Both the position numbers and the translations under genes were made by a program. Shown here piece after piece: positions 56,530 through 64,000 of a DNA stretch of 64,000 nt (within the stretch, counting starts at the first letter, position 1; each line of letters starts with the position of its first letter). Origin of the DNA: Marsupella aquatica (Eukaryota; Marchantiophyta). The notes beneath the pieces were generated by a model. The model was not told the origin of the DNA, ran no database searches, and saw nothing but the letters and a program-made list of their open reading frames with translations. The DNA is taken from contig OZ316893.1 of assembly GCA_973895155.1 (NCBI GenBank), forward strand, positions 22,444,001-22,508,000. The letters are read 5' to 3'.

Positions 56530-56822
56530 CCGAAGCACGTGAAACCATGAAATGACGGCCCAAAAATGGGAAGTTTGACAGAAGTTTGACCCGCCCGGAC
56601 CCCGCTCCAGCCCACCCAAACTCAGCCCGGACCCCACCCGAACCCGGCCCGGACTTCTCCCAAACCCATCCCAAACTCCTCCCACACGCCCTAAACACCC
56701 GGCCCAAACCCAGCCCGGGTCTACCCTCACACCCAGACCAACCCCGACACTGGGAGACCGGGCAACCGGATTGACGGTTTGATGAGGAAAATTGACCAAA
56801 TTGACGGGAAGAACAAACCGGG
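56530..56822. mobile_element. GC-rich hAT-like element, family 3, degraded copy
   Basis: The right end (GACGGGAAGAACAAACCGGG, ending 56822) and subterminal GACGGCCCAAAAATGGGAAG match the ends of the element at 15355-15688. The core is CCCGGACC- and CCCAAACC-type repeat. No matching CCCGG left end and no 8-bp duplication are visible, so the left side seems lost at about 56530, where another dispersed repeat begins. Confidence 0.6.
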
Positions 56823-56951
56823 TTGATTATCAATGGAGGACTGCATGTCTATATGATATTACAGGAAACTTACTAGTGCGGCTTACATGAGTGTTCACAT
56901 TAATGACTCACACTATCTTCCCATGAACTGTAAATGCAACTCACTAACTAG

Positions 56952-57605
56952 CCCGGTTTGGACTTGTCCGACAAATAGAGGCCTTTGGACTCGACAACCG
57001 ACAAGTTGTCACCCGGTCCACCCCGGTCCCCGGTCCGGCTCCCGGCCGGTAATTCCCGGCCCGGCTACTTCCCTTCCCGGCCTCTTCCCTTCCCCTCCCC
57101 CTTCCCGGCCCGGCCCTACCCCTCCCCTTCCCGGCCTCTTCCCTTCCCCTCCCCCTTCCCGGCCCGGCCCTCCCCCTCCCCCTTCCCGGCCCGGCCCGGC
57201 CCTACCCCTCCCCTTCCCGGCCCCTTCCCTTCCCGGCCCGGCCCCTGCCCATTCCCGGCCCGGCCCTCCCATTCCCGGCCCGGCCCTGCCCCTTCCCGGC
57301 CCCGCATCCCGCCCGGCCCCGCACTCGGCCCGCCCTCACCTAGTGTTTGTGAGGCCGGGCCGGGTGCGGGGCCGGGCGGGATGCGGGACCGGGCCGGGAA
57401 GAGACCGGGCCGACCCGGGTGCCGGACCGAGCCGGGAATGGAAGGGGCCGGGAAGAGTCGGGGAGGGAATGGGCCGGGCCGGGAAGGGATTGGGCCGGGC
57501 CGGGGCATAAAAAGGAATATGCGACAAATAGGGTCATTTTCGGGCGACAAATGACAAGTTGTCGTGTCCGACAACACGACAAGTTGTCCGACAGCTCAAA
57601 CCGGG
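56952..57605. mobile_element. GC-rich hairpin hAT-like element, family 3, copy B (654 bp)
   Basis: The ends CCCGGTTTGGACTTGTCCGACAA and, inverted, TTGTCCGACAGCTCAAACCGGG form the terminal repeats. Both sides carry the exact 8-bp CTAACTAG (56944-56951 and 57606-57613). Subterminal GACAAGTTGTC motifs stand on both sides. The core is strongly GC-rich: a C-rich half (57010-57345, units of CTTCCCGGCCCGGCCC type) faces a G-rich half (57350-57505, GGGCCGGGCCGGGAAG type), so one strand can fold into a long hairpin. Open frames here consist of proline, glycine and arginine only and follow from the repeat. It is non-autonomous. Confidence 0.85.
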
Positions 57606-57613
57606 CTAACTAG

Positions 57614-58261
57614 GAAATTCATACGTATTACTCTAGGAGTCTAGGACCAAGATCTTTTAGGATGGGGAATTATAGAATCATGGTACGTGTATCTCAGGAG
57701 TAGGAACTGGGAACAGGGATAAATACCAATGTTGAATGTGATGCTTGGATGGACACTTGAAATTCAGATGAACACAAAGGAAACATTAAAATTTACACAT
57801 CCAGTTTAAAGAGTACTTGTCAATACTCCTCTGACCAGTACAGAAAATTCCTAGTGGATTAGGCCACTATTCTGTCCATGAAGGAGTTGGCGCATTTTTT
57901 AGCTCTCATTGACATGATGGAGTTGGACTACCATGGTATATATAACCTCTTATATTTTTTATGTCATAACACTATACTTTTCCGGGTGCTGTGGTTCTGC
58001 AAAGTTACTGTGTACAATGGAGTTGTAACTGTCAAATATATATGTCCATCCTAACTTTCAATTTCTAATGCACTCATTTCGACATGTCCCATTATTCTAG
58101 GATTTCTATCGGATAGAAACGATCAAATGGTACTTGAGGTTTCACTTAATTTCTTCATTTCCTGTCGACCAAGATCCTTCTTTTTGGATAAAAATTGTAG
58201 AATAATTGTTGAGAGATTTTGTTTTTAGTTTCCTGTTGACCTCAGAAGTCCACCTTCGAAC
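57614..58261. other. gene-free stretch
   Basis: AT-rich sequence without recognised genes or repeats with clear ends. Confidence 0.4.
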
Positions 58262-58653
58262 AAATGAAGTACAAGAAAAATAAAAAATGGTTCGAGTTTT
58301 TTAGGGTTTAGTGTGACAGAATTATAAAAGGTTTGACTAAAACGGGATTCCGTTGGTGAATTGATAGCTTTCTGTAGAACAAGAGGGTACTGTACTGTAC
58401 CGTTTTTATTGATGGGGTGTAGACTATTGTACTTTTCCAATAACTTGCCAGAATGACAAATGAAGTACAAGAAAAATAGAAAATGGTTCGAGTGTTTTAG
58501 GGTTTAGTAAGACAGAATTATAAAAGGTTTGACTAAACCAAGATTCCGTTGGTGAATTGATAGCTTACTGCAGAATGAGAGGGTACTGTACTGTACCGTT
58601 GTTATTGATGGAGTGTAGAGTAATGTACTTCGCCAATAAATTGCCAGGGTGAC
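58262..58653. repeat. tandem duplication, 196 bp x 2
   Basis: The units start AAATGAAGTACAAGAAAAATA at 58262 and 58458. They share TTTAGGGTTTAGT, ATTCCGTTGGTGAATTGATAGC and GGGTACTGTACTGTACCG with only a few substitutions, so this is one of the youngest duplications in the window. Confidence 0.9.
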
Positions 58654-60284
58654 AAGAGAGTGATGCTGGTGGGGGCCATGACTGTTCTCTCCTGTGGAGA
58701 CGAGGATTATTTTATCCTTCCACCCATTAATAGCAGATTAGCACTCTGAGCTGACGCAGCCACGTGAAAGGAACAAACTGACAGCGGAACGATTGGCGGC
58801 CAGAGACTTCATCAATCAAGAGACTTCGTGTAAGGTTTACTGCTTTGTTGGGCTTGACACTATGGACTAAGGTTTAGTTTATTGTTTTAGGCTTGACACT
58901 TTAGATAAGGTTTACTAGGGCGTCTCAAAACATATTTTGATGGACTTTAAACTCTACTTAGTGGTCACACAAAGTTATATATTACTAAATTCATAGTCCA
59001 TATCTTTTTGCCATAAGGATTGATCTTATGCCATTATGGTCAGCCAGTCACTATAGAAGGCTTAGTGGGAAAAACGAGTTTTGATGATTCCTTCACCACT
59101 GAATGTCATTATCCATAAGTTTGAAGCTTTGAGACTCCCTACTGTATTGCTTGGCTTGACAATGTAGAACAATGGACTTCCCAAATTATCATAATGTTTG
59201 TGGCTTTTGGTCTTAGATTTTGGCCCTTTGTTGTCTCCCCTTTGGATGCCCCTTGTTTTTTGTAGTTTGATATATATTTTTTCAGGTTCTATAAAAGATT
59301 TTTTTCACCAACCTCTACATAGATTCATCATCATGGCATATGACCAATATTTATGGCAAAATATTATGGATCAAGAATTTGATAGTCCATAATGTTTACT
59401 TCAAAACATTAAATACCAAGTTAAGGTCAATCAAATTTTCAGGTCTGAGACCCTCTCTTTTATCACAATGTTCAATTATTTGTTTGAAACTGAGGCAATA
59501 GTTGGTGGAAAATTGAAATCCCCCTGGACCACCATGTTTGACAAGGTGCTTGAATAGACCACTTGGAATATTACTTGTTATCCAAACTCGCACAAATGCA
59601 TATCTCCAAAATGGACACGCATGGTCGATAGGCTATCAAATCGATAAAGCCACTTTTGACACGGAAAACTATGAGACTAGTTTTTTTGTGATTTTGGGAA
59701 GGGGGTAATGTGACAAAGTTCCCCTGAAACCAAGAGGAGAGGCGTGGATTCAGAGTTGGCTGTCGCGAAAATGGTCTGGCAAACGGCATCAGTGGGGGAC
59801 TAGGCTAACCATTACTCTCCTCTCCCCCAAAACATCCAAACAAAATCTTTGAACATGAACTTATTGGTGCATGAGGTATCTTTTGAAAGTGACACAAAAT
59901 TGTTTTAGAAAATTAGAAAAGGAAATAATTGATCAACGTTAGGGTTTGACCAACCATATAGGAGCTTTAGAATGCCACAAGTAGGCTGATAGTTCAGCTT
60001 CTCGACTTTAAGTAGTGCGTGCTGCTGACAGGAAGAATGAATGGTCCACTTTAAAAAATCTATGATAATAATAAACATATCTAAGTGCAGGAGAAGGCCG
60101 TTTGGTTTGTCTGTTTGGGAGACAGAACTATTGGTCATTGGTGGATGCCATTTCCCCAAATCCTGTCAGTGCCATTTTGTGGCTTCTGGGGCAAGATTCC
60201 ATGTGGGTGGTCTCCAGGAGACCAGGGATATGTGATCTCGATGGCATTGTGAAAATTATAGCTATTCTTGCCTATGGGATCCTG
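58654..60284. other. gene-free stretch
   Basis: No coding region is recognised. A duplicated phrase GGCTTGACACT with AAGGTTTA occurs at 58852 and 58890. Confidence 0.4.
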
Positions 60285-60288
60285 TGTC

Positions 60289-60704
60289 ATATATATCACA
60301 GTGCCAAAGTGCAAAGTGTTCCAGTATGGAGCCTTTTTTCCTTTGGCAGTGTTCTGCTTTGCTGTCTTGGAGATGTATCATATTATATTGAAATAGTAAA
60401 ATAGACTTATTTTACAAATTCTTGAAGGGTTGGATTTAACCACTTGGAAACATGAGTATTTTGAATATATTACTAGAAAAATGGTGTTCTTCGGCAATCT
60501 GTCCAAATTCATGGCTCCTTTGTAGGTTCTTTTTTGGTCCTTGTTTCTTCATTGGAGTTTGGTTGGGGTCCCCTTGGCTTGTTTTTCTTGGGACCCTTTC
60601 CCCTATTTTCCTTCACTTCATTGGGTTGCTTTGCCATTGGGATCTTGTCTTCCAGTTCAACATTTTTTGGCCATTTTTTGCCCTTGGGCACTGTGATATA
60701 TATA
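60289..60704. repeat. inverted repeat pair around a T-rich dispersed repeat
   Basis: ATATATCACAGTGCC at 60291-60305 faces its complement GGCACTGTGATATATAT at 60687-60703, about 400 bp apart. The inside resembles 35615-36080. This could be a small element of the same family. Confidence 0.5.
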
Positions 60705-60788
60705 ATTCAAGTCATGCATGTACTGTCTTATAGTTTTGTTATCTGTGCCAATAAAGCCATGACCAATATAGCCTGTTTGTGACAGTGC

Positions 60789-60835
60789 ACTGCTATATAT
60801 GGCACACTGAAAGGTGGATGTGCCATATATAGCAG
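60789..60835. repeat. 18-bp inverted repeat with short loop
   Basis: ACTGCTATATATGGCACA and TGTGCCATATATAGCAGT are exact reverse complements, separated by 11 bases. The same phrase with AGCAGTGTCA and AAACAGGA occurs in variant form near 56305-56335. Confidence 0.75.
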
Positions 60836-62295
60836 TGTCACAAACAGGACTGTGATGATCATTTGTGTAAAAGGAGTACATTACCAAGCATGTTTCGAAA
60901 CAAAAAGTTATTAGATCTCGCTTGAGCTAAGCCGTGCAACTGGCTTTCACCCGGCTCCATAATACCTTTTTATAAATCCTTACACTACTGCAATCATCTG
61001 TGATATGTGTGATGGATAACACATTAAACCCACCTACATGGGTTGCAGCAGAAAGCGTGTTACGTGGCAAAAGCAAATCCCATTACCACCAACACTGGAT
61101 GGGATTAAAATACATCATTTTCCAATGCACAAATCTCATGATTGCCACTGTTTCATATAGACCTTCCCATGCTCCTTTATCCACCTTGAGGCAACGCCAC
61201 AGTTGCTGGGAGAAATGATTGGAATTCTGAACATGCTCAAGACCTGTCCAATTATCTTTAACGAATAGTTGTCTTATCCTATAGTCGTGGTTGCATCAAA
61301 GTGAAATGAGTGAGGTCACTCTTCCCTGTAGGCTTGCTTGGCCTGCATCAATTTACTTGGGTGCAAAATCCAGCCGAGGTGAACTCTACACATCCCCAGA
61401 CACAAAAATTCCATGATGTCAAATTCTCTAGATAACAAGTTTTCCAAAGGAGTCTGAAGCATGACTGCCAGTATGAAAGGGGCCCTCATTCCTTTGGCAT
61501 CCTTGTGATCGCACATCAAAGTGTGACAATGTACCCACAACAATGGGTAACAATTCAATGCTTTAAGCAGAATAATTGAATTTATCATGGTATGGGGTGA
61601 CATAGTACACCATATATTGCCACATTTTTATGTGCAATTACCAGGATGGGTTCATTTGCCTATGTGAACAGTAGACCAAAAGGCTCTCTCACTCACTAAA
61701 GCCCAAAGACATTCCATATTTTTGAACAAATCACCAACAAATGTAAAGTCACTTAGGTAGAAAAAGAACTAAACTGTAGATCATCAATTGACACGGATTT
61801 GCAGTAACAAGTAAGCTGGCATAGCAAAGTCGGGTCATTGAACTCCAATTTGATCACCCCATCACATGGAACTCATGGCCCAGAAAACTAATAAGAAAAT
61901 CTTGTGGTCACTGAAAGCTTACTGTATTCTGGCATCCTGGCCATGCAGAGACGTGACAGTCAGATTTGTCGGCTCCATTGACCCGCCCTAGTCTCTACAT
62001 TTCAAAGTTTCAAAATCTACTGTTAAGAGTAACGGTTGAGATGGAGTACATGCCGTTAAAATTACATGGTGGAGATGCTCCAGCGAATGAAAGCAATGCC
62101 CTTACTTAGGCTCGTGGCACAGTAAAGGTGAGTAATGAAAATCACTCCATTCGATTTGGAGGAAGTAGTGCACAATGAACAACCAGAGAATTGAAGAATT
62201 AAGCTGCGAAGGAGTAGAACTCGCCCACTCTCTGTCCACTTTCCCTGCATCTGTTCTATTTTTTTTTCAGAGAGAACAAATCTTACTGCTGACAT
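60836..62295. other. gene-free stretch
   Basis: No gene is recognised. 61570-61640 carries the dispersed phrase GGTATGGGGTGACATAGTACACC seen also at 55616. Confidence 0.4.
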
Positions 62296-62517
62296 ATGGA
62301 TCCGGGTGAAGAGACAGGAAAAGCTGGTTGCCCAGTAGAAGTTTTCAGGCATTTGTTTAATGGAAGCTGCTACACTAGTGCAGCAGGTCTCTGTGCAACT
62401 GTGCAACACAATGAAATTCATGCTATGCGACCAGTCTTGGCTGTGATGCATGTTACAGAAAACGAAGATCGGTGGAAAGCATACACACCACCCGAGGTGT
62501 ACAAGATTCTTTTCTGA
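62296..62517 (+). CDS. small hypothetical protein, 73 residues
   Basis: The frame opens with ATG at 62296 and ends with TGA at 62515-62517. The composition is protein-like, with mixed charged and hydrophobic residues (GCPVEVFRHLFNGSCY, VLAVMHVTENEDRWKAYTPP), four cysteines and no obvious membrane segment. A clean splice acceptor or promoter upstream was not found. It could be a short gene, one exon of a decayed gene, or chance. I do not recognise it. Confidence 0.25.
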   Translation: MDPGEETGKAGCPVEVFRHLFNGSCYTSAAGLCATVQHNEIHAMRPVLAVMHVTENEDRWKAYTPPEVYKILF

Positions 62518-64000
62518 TGTGAGCGGCAAAGAGAGCACTCACGACAAGACACCCAACTAAAGCATCTGGGTTTTACCATTTATGCATAAAGCTGCAGTAT
62601 AGACGCGCAGGGGCTGTTGCTATGCCCGAAGGTTATGCGTCCTGATCCCCGTGGCTCAGGTGCATGCTATGAAGTTTGGTCCATGGAAAAAATATTTTCT
62701 AGAGGGCAAAGTGAGACAGCTTCTGACAGACGGCTTTGTGAAACTGTGTCCTAAAAACTCGAGTCTGAAATTATGGCTTGATGAGGAGATAGGCAAACGA
62801 AACAACTAGAAGTGAACAGCATCTGACAGCACAATTTGCTGGAATAGGACTACTCGCTAGCTAAGATCTTGAATACATGTATGAGGTTACTGTGTGTGTG
62901 GCAACTGAGATTAAAGTCTTTAAGGACCTGCAATCCGGCTACAAGTCATCAAAGGATTCAAGGGGATTGGACTGTGGGCTTCTTGACAGGTGACAGGCTC
63001 CTAGGGAATTTCCTGAATTGCAGTCCATATTAATAATGTCAGAAAAGGCCCGCAAGGCGACTAGAACGTACAATCGTAGCTCCTTGGTTGCTCATTACTT
63101 TCTTCCTGTGAGCCGTCATATGAAAAGATGCAACATCGATCTTCCAATTCGAGGTGCATCTAATTCTTGCAATACAATTTTGTGGTTGTGATACGCTTCC
63201 AAGACAAGGGAGATTTGCACAGCCAGTAGAATTAGACACATGATTCAAGAATTAGAGAGTTCTTGGCGATGTAGAGAGAAGGGAATTTTCCTGACAACGG
63301 CATATGATATTTGTTACAGGTATGCAAAAGTCGGGTGAAAAGAGAGCAAGAAAGACAAGGAAACCTGAAACTCGTGATATGTCAGTCGTTTCCAGGAACT
63401 TTTACTTCCGAGTGACAAATGGCAACACTCCAGCACTCGGCGTATGTAGGAACAGCCCAAAATTCAATGATACCACAGTTTCGTAGAGTGTAAAGACGCA
63501 TTTCGCCCACAACCGACACACTTAAATGCGGATTCAAAAACAGAAAGGACAACCCAAAAGGCACAGGGTTTGCTACGGCAGACGAGGAACCAACAATACC
63601 TGACATGAACGGCTCTCGGGAACTCCTTCCTCACTAAATCCAGAACCACATTAGAATGTTGTCGGTTAATAATGGACAGAAGGCTTGAGAATCGCGAAAG
63701 GTACTCCACCTGTTCCTAAGCCGACCAGAACTGCCCATAGCAACAAAAAAACGCACATAGCAATACATATCTTGCAAAAGGGTCAAATACTGAAGTTTGA
63801 CCCCTAGGCCTAGTCTTTATTTCTTGTAATGTACATGTCTAGTCTACGTAACTAAATGTCAGAATCGGAAGACCGGTCCTGAAGTCTAGAGTACAAATTG
63901 TTATCCTGATTCGATGGACTCCTGTAGCGCTCAATCTTGCTATTCACTTCGCACCTTTGCCCTGCGTGAATCTCCTTTCCATCCAATAAGCCTCTTTTGT
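62518..64000. other. gene-free stretch to the window end
   Basis: Frames are short and unrecognised on both strands. Nothing else is supported. Confidence 0.4.

Noticed and set aside
56887-57577. Long proline-, glycine- and arginine-rich open frames on both strands
   Set aside because: They are produced by the CCCGGCC-type repeat core of the transposon at 56952-57605; all frames of such a repeat stay open.

Overview
The window is nuclear DNA of a land plant. Six of the seven protein genes that look intact lie on the minus strand, five of them belong to families I recognise, and four of those are plastid proteins: chlorophyll b reductase NOL, ribosomal protein S5, amidotransferase subunit GatC and a CPBP/CAAX intramembrane protease. 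Five genes have introns (35 splice-site pairs or fewer than 12 exons per gene could be placed by eye), and the spaces between genes are long and full of small transposons, satellites and gene relics. The sequence does not settle the species; a TE-rich bryophyte- or lycophyte-type genome is a guess.

Layout. 1-15.3 kb is a graveyard: an open frame ending at a small transposon, a broken Ty3-type gag, an F-box/kelch gene whose two halves point in opposite directions as if split by a 4.7 kb inversion, and a CULLIN1 pseudogene with a shorter inverted copy 4 kb away. 15.3-20.7 kb is mainly repeats: a pentanucleotide microsatellite with a GC-rich transposon at its edge, a 63-bp tandem array, and a 238-bp higher-order satellite that stops just before an unrecognised two-helix membrane protein gene (20785-21423, plus). 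22.9-26.9 kb holds the CPBP protease and GatC genes. 27.8-28.9 kb holds tRNA-derived SINE pieces. 30.0-34.9 kb is the DEAD-box helicase DBP4/DDX10 (RH32-type) gene, 38.0-39.6 kb is plastid RPS5, 44.6-45.6 kb a single-exon tail-anchored protein of unknown function, followed by a long minisatellite, and 48.9-53.8 kb the NOL gene. 55-64 kb is intergenic, with a SINE flanked by 11-bp duplications, a GC-rich hairpin transposon, a 196-bp tandem duplication and one small open frame.

The genes do not form an operon or pathway. The shared theme is plastid function (protein synthesis: GatC and RPS5; membrane proteolysis: CPBP; chlorophyll b breakdown: NOL) and nucleolar ribosome assembly (DBP4/DDX10).

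The most distinctive content is mobile DNA. Five elements of three families have C-rich terminal inverted repeats and 8-bp target duplications, which is the signature of hAT transposition; two of them have an expanding CCCGGCC/CCCGAAC-type core that reaches extreme GC content. No transposase is present here, so an outside source must have moved them. Splice sites, starts and family assignments were read by eye; no alignments were run.
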